64,000 nucleotides of DNA from Mucilaginibacter sp. PPCGB 2223 (GTDB taxonomy: Bacteria > Bacteroidota > Bacteroidia > Sphingobacteriales > Sphingobacteriaceae), in assembly GCF_001705515.1 (NCBI RefSeq), contig NZ_MDJS01000002.1:124001-188000 (forward strand). The letters run 5' to 3'. This document shows, in pieces, positions 17,772 through 25,581 of this stretch (within the stretch, counting starts at the first letter, position 1; every line of letters starts with the position of its first letter). A program made the translations under genes and the position numbers. The notes beneath the pieces are model-generated. The model ran no database searches. It worked only from the letters and a program-made list of their open reading frames with translations, and had not been told where the DNA came from.

Positions 17772-18665
17772 TTATATATAATATGCGTAAGTTTTATTTT
17801 GTTCGACCTTCAGGTTAATTATTTTGCCAAATACCAGCGCCCGGTTATCCGGTATATGCCCGGCCGGAAAGTTAAAGCAAACCGGGTAATGGTATTCTTT
17901 AACTACTTCCGCAATAATTTCTTCGGCTGTTTGGCCGAATGGGATATCGTTATCCTTGCATTCGGTAAAACCACCAATAATCAGGCCCGCCAGGTTTTTA
18001 AGTTTGCCTGCCCGTTTTAATGCACGCATCATGCGGTCTATCGAATATAGGTACTCGCCTACATCTTCCAGGAACAATATTTTACCGTCGTAATCATAAT
18101 CCGAAACAGATCCTGATACCGATATCAGCAAGCTTAAGTTGCCGCCAACCAGCACCCCGCTTGCCTCGCCTTTGCGATTTAACGGGTATACATCCACCTC
18201 ATATTTAACCTCTTCACCAAAAAGGCTTTTTCGCAGGGTTTCCAAAGATGCAGGTGTCGCATCCCATACATTAACCGGCATTTGCCCATGAATAGTTTGT
18301 ATGCTATAATTGGCACAGATATGGGCATGTAAAACAGTGATATCACTAAAACCGACAAGCCATTTTGGATGTTGAACAAAGCGGGTGAAATCAAGTTTGT
18401 CAATTATCCGTACAGTGCCATACCCGCCGCGGGCAGCAATAATGGCCTTGATATTGTCATCATCCAAAAAACGCTGCATATCGCGCGCGCGCAGATCGTC
18501 ATCCCCGGCAAACTGGTGGTATTCGGCATTCAGGGTTTCGCCTATAACCACTTCGAGCCCCCAGCTTTGCAGTAGTGTAACAGCATCGGTCATAGGTTTA
18601 GGGAGTTTCTTAGCAGGGCAGGTAATGGCGATCTTGTCGCCTTTTTTCAGGTAAGGTGGAGTCAT
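17772..18665 (-). CDS. LD-carboxypeptidase (peptidase family S66)
   Basis: This 297-residue cytoplasmic enzyme of the LdcA family removes the terminal D-Ala from murein tetrapeptides during cell-wall recycling. The S66 catalytic triad is visible: Ser107 in 'GFSDIT', Glu200 in 'ILFLEDVGEYLYSIDRM', and His270 in 'FPAGHIPDN'. 'ARGGYGTVRI' at 78-86 and 'GVLVGGNLSLL' at 170-180 are family signatures. There is no signal peptide, and the length is usual for the family. It is transcribed divergently from metG across a repeat-containing spacer and forms an operon with DoxX downstream. Confidence 0.92.
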   Translation of the reverse strand: MTPPYLKKGDKIAITCPAKKLPKPMTDAVTLLQSWGLEVVIGETLNAEYHQFAGDDDLRARDMQRFLDDDNIKAIIAARGGYGTVRIIDKLDFTRFVQHPKWLVGFSDITVLHAHICANYSIQTIHGQMPVNVWDATPASLETLRKSLFGEEVKYEVDVYPLNRKGEASGVLVGGNLSLLISVSGSVSDYDYDGKILFLEDVGEYLYSIDRMMRALKRAGKLKNLAGLIIGGFTECKDNDIPFGQTAEEIIAEVVKEYHYPVCFNFPAGHIPDNRALVFGKIINLKVEQNKTYAYYI

Positions 18666-18677
18666 GTATTTGGTTGT

Positions 18678-18782
18678 TAGTCCGAAAGTCGGAAAAGTCC
18701 GTAAGTCTGCAAGAAATATCCCGAAAATTATTTTTACTATTTTAAATCTTTCTGACTTTCGGTCATCCGGTCTTTCGGACTA
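18678..18782. repeat. Intergenic inverted repeat of AGTCCGAAAG units
   Basis: TAGTCCGAAAG (18678-18688) and its exact complement CTTTCGGACTA (18772-18782) bracket 83 bp. Inside are further degenerate AAGTCCGA-like units (GTCGGAAAAGTCCGTAAGTC and GACTTTCGGTCATCCGG). It resembles the 'AGTC(C/G)GAAAG' spacer repeats of related genomes and can fold into a long hairpin between two divergent genes. Confidence 0.6.
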
Positions 18783-18793
18783 TTCAAAATCCG

Positions 18794-18801
18794 TATCTTT
18801 G
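18794..18801 (+). promoter_or_regulatory. -7 box of metG
   Basis: TATCTTTG is a perfect TAnnTTTG match 29 bp before the metG start codon. No clear TTTG is seen at -33; TTTCG about 18 bp upstream is the closest. Confidence 0.6.
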
Positions 18802-18830
18802 CCGAATTATAAAAATACGCTTAAAATAAT

Positions 18831-20897
18831 TTGGAAACGCAAGCTTATAAACGATACACCATTACAGCCGCGCTGCCTTATGCCAACGGCCCCAAGCATA
18901 TTGGCCACCTGGCGGGTGCATATATCCCTGCCGACCTGTACGCCCGTTACCTGCGCTTAAAAAAGCGCGAAGTAGTATTTGTTTGCGGTAGCGATGAGCA
19001 CGGTACCGCCATAGCCAACCAGGCCATGAAGGAGCACACTACGCCCCGTGCTATCATTGATAAATATAATGCATTGATAAAAAAATGCTTTGAAGAGATC
19101 GGTATTTCGTTTGATATTTATCATCGTACCAGCGAGCCTATTCATCACCAAACCGCCCAGGATTTTTTTACCAATCTGAATGATAAAGGTATTTTTGTTG
19201 AGCGCGAATCGGAACAATATTACGATGAGCGTGCCCAGGCTTTTTTAGCCGACCGTTATATTATTGGTACCTGCCCGAATTGCGGTAACGAGAATGCCTA
19301 TGGCGATCAGTGCGAGAAGTGCGGTACATCGTTAAGTCCGGAAGAACTGATCAACCCGCGATCAACCCTAAGCGGCAACAAGCCCGTTTTAAAGCCAACC
19401 AAACACTGGTATTTGCCTTTGGATAAGTATGAAGATTGGTTGAAAGAATGGATATTGAAAGGCCATGCCGGCGATTGGCGTACAACCGTATACGGCCAGT
19501 GCAAAAGCTGGATAGACGGCGGTTTGCATCCGCGCGCTGTTACCCGCGATCTGGACTGGGGTATTAAAGTACCTGTACAAGGCGCCGATGGTAAAGTACT
19601 ATACGTATGGTTTGATGCACCTATAGGCTATATATCGGCAACCAAACAATGGGCAATTGATAACAATAAAGATTGGAAAACTTACTGGCAGGACAAAGAA
19701 ACCAAGCTGGTGCATTTTATCGGTAAGGATAATATTGTTTTCCATTGCATCGTGTTCCCGGTGATGCTGCACGCGCACGGCGAATTTATTGTACCCGATA
19801 ACGTACCTGCCAACGAGTTTATGAACCTCGAAGGCGATAAGATGAGCACCAGCCGCGGATGGAGCATCGAGATGCACGAGTACCTCGAAGACCTGCCTGG
19901 TAAAGTTGACGAGCTGCGCTATTACCTTACAGCCATAGCACCCGAAACTGCCGACAGCGAATTTACCTGGAAAGATTACCAGGCGCGTGTAAACAACGAA
20001 TTGGTAGCCATCCTGGGTAATTTTGTGCACCGGATAATGATACTGATGCATAAATTTTACGGTGGTAAAGTTGAGGCAGAAACAGCTACCATTACTTTGC
20101 AGGATGAAAACCTGAACAACGAATTAGGACGTTTGTACGATGAGATTGAGCGCAGTTTTGAAAGCTATAAATTCCGCCAGGCACAGCAAACTATGATGGA
20201 GATTGCTCGTTTAGGCAATCGCTATCTTACCGAGAAAGAGCCTTGGATAACTGTTAAAACTAATCCTGAAGATGCGAAATTGGCACTACACAATGGATTG
20301 TTGCTTGTAGGGCACCTGGCATGTTGCTTACAGCCATTCTTACCGGGGGCGGCCAAAAAAATATTACACATGTTGAATTGGCCTAAGGATGTAATAACTT
20401 TTGACGAAGGAATATTTTTCAAGAATGGGCATCAGTTAAACCCGGCGGAATTACCATTTGAAAAAATAGAAGACGAGCTAATAGAGCGTCAGATGCAGAA
20501 ACTTATTGCCAAAAAAGAAGCTATTGAAGGCCCGGCACAACCTGCCGAACAGGCCGTTATCCCTGCAAAGGAAAACATCAGCTTTGATCAGTTTGCCGCT
20601 ATGGATGTACGCGTAGGTACCATATTGGCAGCCGAAAAGGTGGCAAAAACCAAAAAATTGCTAAAACTAACTATCGATACCGGTATCGATCAGCGTACCG
20701 TAGTATCGGGCATAGCCGAACATTACGAGCCTGAAGGCATTATCGGCCAGCAGGTAAGCATATTGGTGAACCTGGAACCGCGCGAGATCAAAGGCATCCT
20801 GTCGCAAGGCATGATTCTGATGAGCGAGAACGCCGAAGGCAAGTTGAACTTTGTATCGCCCATCAATTGGATGCCTAATGGATCGGTAGTTCGCTAA
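18831..20897 (+). CDS. metG: Methionyl-tRNA synthetase with C-terminal tRNA-binding domain
   Basis: This 688-residue class I synthetase charges tRNA-Met. HIGH motif: 'PYANGPKHIGHLAG' (HIGH at 23-26). Zinc knuckle: 'CPNCGNENAYGDQCEKCG' from about residue 148. The KMSKS loop reads 'DKMSTSRGW' near 336. A linker at about 540-580 leads to an EMAP/Trbp111-like domain (584-688, 'FDQFAAMDVRVGTILAAEKV...REIKGILSQGMILMSE'). The start is TTG: an in-frame TAA lies 9 bp before it, no ATG or GTG lies between, and residues from Glu2 on are needed for the Rossmann fold. The gene is monocistronic under a TATCTTTG promoter and precedes tRNA-Arg. Confidence 0.97.
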   Translation: METQAYKRYTITAALPYANGPKHIGHLAGAYIPADLYARYLRLKKREVVFVCGSDEHGTAIANQAMKEHTTPRAIIDKYNALIKKCFEEIGISFDIYHRTSEPIHHQTAQDFFTNLNDKGIFVERESEQYYDERAQAFLADRYIIGTCPNCGNENAYGDQCEKCGTSLSPEELINPRSTLSGNKPVLKPTKHWYLPLDKYEDWLKEWILKGHAGDWRTTVYGQCKSWIDGGLHPRAVTRDLDWGIKVPVQGADGKVLYVWFDAPIGYISATKQWAIDNNKDWKTYWQDKETKLVHFIGKDNIVFHCIVFPVMLHAHGEFIVPDNVPANEFMNLEGDKMSTSRGWSIEMHEYLEDLPGKVDELRYYLTAIAPETADSEFTWKDYQARVNNELVAILGNFVHRIMILMHKFYGGKVEAETATITLQDENLNNELGRLYDEIERSFESYKFRQAQQTMMEIARLGNRYLTEKEPWITVKTNPEDAKLALHNGLLLVGHLACCLQPFLPGAAKKILHMLNWPKDVITFDEGIFFKNGHQLNPAELPFEKIEDELIERQMQKLIAKKEAIEGPAQPAEQAVIPAKENISFDQFAAMDVRVGTILAAEKVAKTKKLLKLTIDTGIDQRTVVSGIAEHYEPEGIIGQQVSILVNLEPREIKGILSQGMILMSENAEGKLNFVSPINWMPNGSVVR

Positions 20898-21029
20898 TGT
20901 GCAGATGCGCAAATAGGTAAATGTATAAATGCATTTTCCACATTCATCAATAATTTGCACTTTTGCAATTCACAAGAAGGTCGGGTGCGCAAATTCGAAA
21001 TTGAAGATCCGAAATTCGAAATACAAAAA

Positions 21030-21101
21030 GGTCCCGTAGTTCAACGGATAGAATAGGAGTTTCCTAAACTCTAGATATGAGTTCGATTCTCGTCGGGACC
21101 A
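21030..21101 (+). tRNA. tRNA-Arg, anticodon CCT
   Basis: The cloverleaf folds fully. Acceptor GGTCCCG/CGGGACC has seven pairs. The D-arm is GTTC...GAAT. The anticodon stem GGAGT/ACTCT holds loop TTCCTAA, giving anticodon CCT (reads AGG). The T-arm ATGAG/CTCGT has loop TTCGATT. Discriminator base is A. The genomic 3' end continues CCG, so CCA is not encoded and must be added. A hairpin terminator follows. The last 14 bases and the downstream terminator are duplicated at 36760. Confidence 0.96.
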
Positions 21102-21106
21102 CCGAT

Positions 21107-21139
21107 AACGCAGTTTCTGTATACAGGAGCTGCGTTTTT
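21107..21139 (+). terminator. Terminator of tRNA-Arg
   Basis: AACGCAG (21107-21113) pairs with CTGCGTT (21130-21136). Between them lies the palindrome CTGTATACAG flanked by TTT/GAG wobble pairs. A T-run follows. Confidence 0.8.
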
Positions 21140-21178
21140 AGTTTTATAGGTAAAGTTGCAATGACGAAGAGTAGATGC

Positions 21179-21814
21179 CTAACTCCCCATCGCGTATACC
21201 ACAATATTTACGGCAAACTTGGTGTTATCTTCGGCCATAAAGCGTTTGTTCCTAAAATCATAATCCCACTCGCAGCCGTAGTCCTTATTGCTGTAAAGCA
21301 CGGCTATACGGCCGTTTATTTCAATGGCTTTCAGGTAATCGTGTATCAGGTCGTCGCCCCAGCCGTTTAGTTCAAAAACGGTATTGGGCGGTTTATCGAA
21401 TTTAAAAAAACAGTTATAGATGGGATGATTGTTGGGTATCTTTTTCAGCGAGCCATGTCCGAACAAAGCGTCCATCTGCGCTTCGAACGATTTGGCGAAC
21501 AGCCCGTCGATATCGTGGTTGCAATCATCCACAAAAACAAAGCCGCCGTTCTGCACGTACTTTTTAAAGTTCTCGCGTTCTTTGGTATCAAACTGTACCA
21601 GCTTGTGCCCGCTCAGGTAGCAAAAAGGCGCTAAAAAAATATCATTGCTATCCAGCGCGATCACTTTTTCCTTCGGGTCGAAAGGGATGGTGGTATATTC
21701 CAGCAGCGAGTTCAGCACATTTACGGGCATGCGCTGGTCGGTATCCCAATCGCCGCTGTGATAGCTTAATCGGGTAAAGGTGAATTTCGCATTGATCGCC
21801 ATGGTAGTAGCCAC
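21179..21814 (-). CDS. DUF4159-domain protein
   Basis: This 211-residue protein has no evident signal peptide. It carries the DUF4159 signature of N-terminal 'FTRLSYHSGDWDTD', 'APFCYLSGHKLVQFDTKERENFKKYVQNGGFVFVDDCNHD' and 'HPIYNCFFKF', a fold related to glutamine amidotransferase-like domains. The function is unknown. DUF4159 genes usually accompany MoxR/DUF58/BatA operons, and this one is divergent from such an operon with a shared 153-bp promoter region. Met5 is an alternative start, as the first residues MATTMAIN are not conserved-looking. Confidence 0.85.
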   Translation of the reverse strand: MATTMAINAKFTFTRLSYHSGDWDTDQRMPVNVLNSLLEYTTIPFDPKEKVIALDSNDIFLAPFCYLSGHKLVQFDTKERENFKKYVQNGGFVFVDDCNHDIDGLFAKSFEAQMDALFGHGSLKKIPNNHPIYNCFFKFDKPPNTVFELNGWGDDLIHDYLKAIEINGRIAVLYSNKDYGCEWDYDFRNKRFMAEDNTKFAVNIVVYAMGS

Positions 21815-21967
21815 TAAATTAGTACAATATTTTAAGGAAAGACTGCTGATTTGTATCTATCTTGTAAATATTTGGATACTTTACTGCAAATGTTTGAAAA
21901 AAATTACGCCTTAAACTAAAAGCGCTATATATTGTGTCCTTAAAGTTAACTACTTCAAAATAAACTA

Positions 21968-22969
21968 ATGGCGCAGGCACAACTCACCGAAGCGGATATA
22001 AAAACACTATTGGCAAAGCTGCCAACTTTAAAAGCAGAGATACAAAAGGTCATAGTTGGGCAAGACGAAATACTCGACGAATTGCTGGTGGCATTTTTGG
22101 CCGGCGGGCATTGCCTGCTGGAAGGGGTACCCGGGCTGGCAAAAACGCTCATCGTAAAAACCATGTCGCAAGCCCTGGAGCTATCCTTCAGGCGCATCCA
22201 ATTTACGCCCGACCTGATGCCGACCGATATTGTAGGCACCGAGATATTGGAAGAAGACCATGTTACCGGTAAGCGTTTTTTTAAATTTAACAAAGGCCCG
22301 CTTTTCGCGAATATTATCCTGGCGGATGAGATCAACCGTACGCCGCCCAAAACACAGTCGGCGCTGCTGGAAGCCATGCAGGAGTTTGAGGTAACCTACG
22401 GCGGACAAACCTATCCGCTGGATAAACCATTCTTTATCCTCGCCACCCAAAACCCGATAGAGCAAGCCGGAACCTACCCGTTGCCAGAAGCGCAATTGGA
22501 TAGATTTTTATTGCTTATCAAAATTGGCTACCCAACCGAGGCCGAAGAGTTTGAAGTATTGAACCGCACCACCGGTACAAAAAAAGTCGATGTTAAAGCC
22601 ATTATTAACGCCGCCGAAATACAGCAGGCACAGGCACTGGTAAGGCAGGTAACGATAAACGAAGATCTGATAAGGTACGTGAGCAGCATTATCCGCGCTA
22701 CGCGGCCGGATACCACAACCGTACCGTATATTAAAGAGTGGGTACGCTGGGGAGCGGGCCCGCGCGCAGGGCAGGCGCTAATATTAACCGCCAAAGCACG
22801 GGCGCTGCTCAAAGGCAGATATTCGGTTTTGATGGAAGACATCCACGCCATGGCCGTACCCGTGTTGAGACACCGCATTTTAACCAATTTTAAAGCCGAA
22901 GCAGAAGGAATCACATCAGACAAAGTAACTGCCGAATTGCTCAAAGTTGTTGAACGACCGAGGGTTTAA
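21968..22969 (+). CDS. MoxR-family AAA+ ATPase
   Basis: This 333-residue ATPase has Walker A 'GVPGLAKT' (53-60), Walker B 'IILADEINRTPPKTQSALLEAMQE' (D120-E121) and 'LATQNPIEQAGTYPLPEAQLDRF', the MoxR sensor-1 region. MoxR proteins act as chaperones that mature von Willebrand-domain partners and metalloenzymes. It is first in an operon with a DUF58 protein, BatA and two large membrane proteins, the Bacteroidota Bat (aerotolerance) arrangement. Cytoplasmic. Confidence 0.95.
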   Translation: MAQAQLTEADIKTLLAKLPTLKAEIQKVIVGQDEILDELLVAFLAGGHCLLEGVPGLAKTLIVKTMSQALELSFRRIQFTPDLMPTDIVGTEILEEDHVTGKRFFKFNKGPLFANIILADEINRTPPKTQSALLEAMQEFEVTYGGQTYPLDKPFFILATQNPIEQAGTYPLPEAQLDRFLLLIKIGYPTEAEEFEVLNRTTGTKKVDVKAIINAAEIQQAQALVRQVTINEDLIRYVSSIIRATRPDTTTVPYIKEWVRWGAGPRAGQALILTAKARALLKGRYSVLMEDIHAMAVPVLRHRILTNFKAEAEGITSDKVTAELLKVVERPRV

Positions 22970-23108
22970 GTCTGAGTATAGCGTATTGCGATATGCGTAT
23001 TGCGACGTTGGCAGATAAAAATAAATCCGAAACGGCGTAGCCCTCTTGAGCACCGCTGAAAACATACAATAGTGAAAAATCGAACATCCGAAATAACAAT
23101 CCGAAACT

Positions 23109-23981
23109 ATGTTGGACCCTAAAGTTTTAATGACCATTAAAGATTTGCCCCTCGTGGCGAAAACGGTTATTGACGGCTTTATGAATGGCTATAATAAAAG
23201 TACGGTAAAAGGGCCTGGTTTAGAGTTTAGCCAGTACCGCAGCTACCAGCCGGGCGATGATCTGCGCTGGCTCGACTGGCGCATGTTTGCCCGCAGCGAC
23301 CGGTACTACATCCGCGAATCGGAGATCGAAACCAGTATCTCCGTGCGTTTTTTGGTAGACGCCAGCGCCTCCATCAACCATGAGGACGATGGGGTTAAAA
23401 AGATCGATTACGCGCGTTTTTTAACTGCCTCGCTGGCTTACCTGGCCAACCTGCAGGGGGATGCTATTGCTTTAAATGTTTTTCAGGATGGCAGTTTGTT
23501 CTCGCTGCCATCAAAGCAGGATCCGCAACATTTGCAGCGCTTGTTTTACCAATTGCAGCAAATACAACCCGGCGGTACGTTTACCAAACCCATGCATTAC
23601 AAGGAGCTGTTTGCCGGTACCGGGCGCAAGGAACTGCTAATCTTTATTACCGATATGTACCAGGCCGGTGAAGAGCTCACCAAACTGCTGGATACTTTGG
23701 CTGCTCTTAAACACGAGGTGATCGTTTTCCATTTAATGGGCCAGAACGAACTGGACTTCGACTTTAAAGGATACACCACTCTCGAGGACCTGGAAACCAG
23801 GCAAACCATCCCCATAAACACGCAGGCAAAAAAGCAATACCAGCAGACATTGGAGCAACACCTGTCGGATCTGCGCATGCAATTACTGGGCAAACATATC
23901 GTATATAAAATGTTAAGTACCGCCAACCCTTTAGACGAAGCTTTACGCGAATTTTTGGTACAACGTAATAAAGGAATATAG
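23109..23981 (+). CDS. DUF58 / von Willebrand-like protein of the Bat operon
   Basis: This 290-residue protein contains the DUF58 core 'GPGLEFSQYRSYQPGDDLRWLDWRMFARSDRYYIRESEIE' (36-75, described here in two halves around the conserved LDW) and a MIDAS-like 'DASAS' (D84, S86, S88) of a vWA fold, with 'LLIFITDMYQAGEEL' further on. DUF58 proteins are standard partners of MoxR ATPases. It lies 139 bp after moxR in the same direction. The spacer has no gene and shows only short degenerate 'atccgaaa' repeats. It is probably peripheral to the membrane. Confidence 0.92.
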   Translation: MLDPKVLMTIKDLPLVAKTVIDGFMNGYNKSTVKGPGLEFSQYRSYQPGDDLRWLDWRMFARSDRYYIRESEIETSISVRFLVDASASINHEDDGVKKIDYARFLTASLAYLANLQGDAIALNVFQDGSLFSLPSKQDPQHLQRLFYQLQQIQPGGTFTKPMHYKELFAGTGRKELLIFITDMYQAGEELTKLLDTLAALKHEVIVFHLMGQNELDFDFKGYTTLEDLETRQTIPINTQAKKQYQQTLEQHLSDLRMQLLGKHIVYKMLSTANPLDEALREFLVQRNKGI

Positions 23982-24069
23982 AGCCAGAAGCATGAAGCAA
24001 GAGGCAGGAAGCAAGACAAAAAATATGAAGACGACCCACCATTTACCACTCTCCATTCACCGCTAAAAA

Positions 24070-25581
24070 ATGCAATTTTTAGCGCCCATATGGTTCACAG
24101 CGATTGCCGCGGTATTGATACCGTTGGCTATCCACCTGTGGAATATCCGGTCGGGTAAGATATTAAAGGTGGGCAGCATTTCGCTCATGGGTGAGGCGTC
24201 GCAGCAAAGCAGCCGCAGTTTCAGGTTGCAGGATATTTTATTGCTCATCCTGCGCTGCCTGATCTTAATAGTACTGGCAGGTTTGCTAGCGCAGCCATTT
24301 TTAAGACATAGGGCAAATAACAGTAAAATAAAAGGCTGGGTGATGATACCCAAAGAAACTTTTAAAGAAACTTACGCGAAGTTTAAAAAGCCGGTAGATT
24401 CCCTAACCAACGCTGGTTACGAATTTCACTATTTTGATGCCGCGTTTACGAAGGCTAATATATTAGATATAGTTAAAGACACTACCAGGGTAACAGATAC
24501 TATTATCACCAACTATTGGAATATTCTTGCGCGGCTGAATACTAAAAAACCGGCCAACCTACCCTTATATTTGTTTACCGACAATTTGCTCAGCCATTTC
24601 GCGGGAAGTAAACCTACCGTAGCCGCCAACCTGCACTGGCAAACCTACACCCCTGCTGATTCGGTGAGCGAATGGGTGGAGAAAGCCTGGTTTGCTGCCG
24701 ATAATAATATAAAGGTGGTTAAAGGCAGCAGTAACCCGCAAGGCACATCCTATGCCTGGTACACCTTGCAACCGGGTCAAAGCAACGCCTTGTTTAACAC
24801 GGCTATCAATAATAACGGCGCGGGCGTATCGCTTAAAAGCAAACCGCAGCAAACTGTTATAGCCGATACGGCTGTTTTTCGCATCGCCATAGTTGCCGAT
24901 AACAGTCAGGTTGATGCAGCGTATTTAAACGCGGCGTTAAAAGCGATATCGACATTTATTCCGCATAAGGTTCAACTTGTATATTACAACAACGTAATGC
25001 AGGTTAAACAAAAATATGATTGGCTGTTCTGGCTGGCCAATAAACCGGTAGATAAAGCCGCGCCCGATATGGCTTCGAACCTGTTTATTTATCAAAGCGG
25101 CAAAGAACAAAACACGGCTTCGTGGCTGAGTGCAGGAAACGGTTTTGAAGTGGGCAATTACAACGCACAGGTACCTTCCTATAAATTGATCCAGTCGCCC
25201 AAAAGCAGTGCAGGCCCGGTTTGGCGCGATGGCTACGGCCACACCGTTTTAAGTGCCGAAAAAGATAAAAACCTTACGCTGTATCGTTTCTACAGCCGCT
25301 TTAACCCATCCTGGAGCGATCTGGTTTGGAACGATAATTTTCCGAGGATGTTGCTGAATTTAATGGCTAACGATCAGCCATCGGCGCAAAGCCTGAAATA
25401 TGACAGGCGAATAATAAGCGCACAGCAATTAATGCCTGTATATGCAAGTTCCGGTCAGCAAACTCTTGCGGCGATAGCAGAGGATACCGATCTGTCGCAT
25501 TACGTTTGGCTGGTTTTGATCGTACTGTTTATATCCGAACGTTTCCTGTCGCACAAAAAACCAACACTTACCAATGGATAA
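24070..25581 (+). CDS. BatA-domain membrane protein
   Basis: This 503-residue protein has an N-terminal BatA module: a first helix 'FLAPIWFTAIAAVLIPLAIHLWNIRSGK', then 'LQDILLLILRCLILIVLAGLLAQPF' as second helix. A long, probably periplasmic region follows, and a C-terminal helix 'YVWLVLIVLFISERFLSHKK'. The family belongs to MoxR/Bat operons tied to oxygen or oxidative-stress tolerance. No canonical vWA MIDAS is obvious here. Its 3' end overlaps the next gene by 8 bp, indicating translational coupling. Confidence 0.85.
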   Translation: MQFLAPIWFTAIAAVLIPLAIHLWNIRSGKILKVGSISLMGEASQQSSRSFRLQDILLLILRCLILIVLAGLLAQPFLRHRANNSKIKGWVMIPKETFKETYAKFKKPVDSLTNAGYEFHYFDAAFTKANILDIVKDTTRVTDTIITNYWNILARLNTKKPANLPLYLFTDNLLSHFAGSKPTVAANLHWQTYTPADSVSEWVEKAWFAADNNIKVVKGSSNPQGTSYAWYTLQPGQSNALFNTAINNNGAGVSLKSKPQQTVIADTAVFRIAIVADNSQVDAAYLNAALKAISTFIPHKVQLVYYNNVMQVKQKYDWLFWLANKPVDKAAPDMASNLFIYQSGKEQNTASWLSAGNGFEVGNYNAQVPSYKLIQSPKSSAGPVWRDGYGHTVLSAEKDKNLTLYRFYSRFNPSWSDLVWNDNFPRMLLNLMANDQPSAQSLKYDRRIISAQQLMPVYASSGQQTLAAIAEDTDLSHYVWLVLIVLFISERFLSHKKPTLTNG

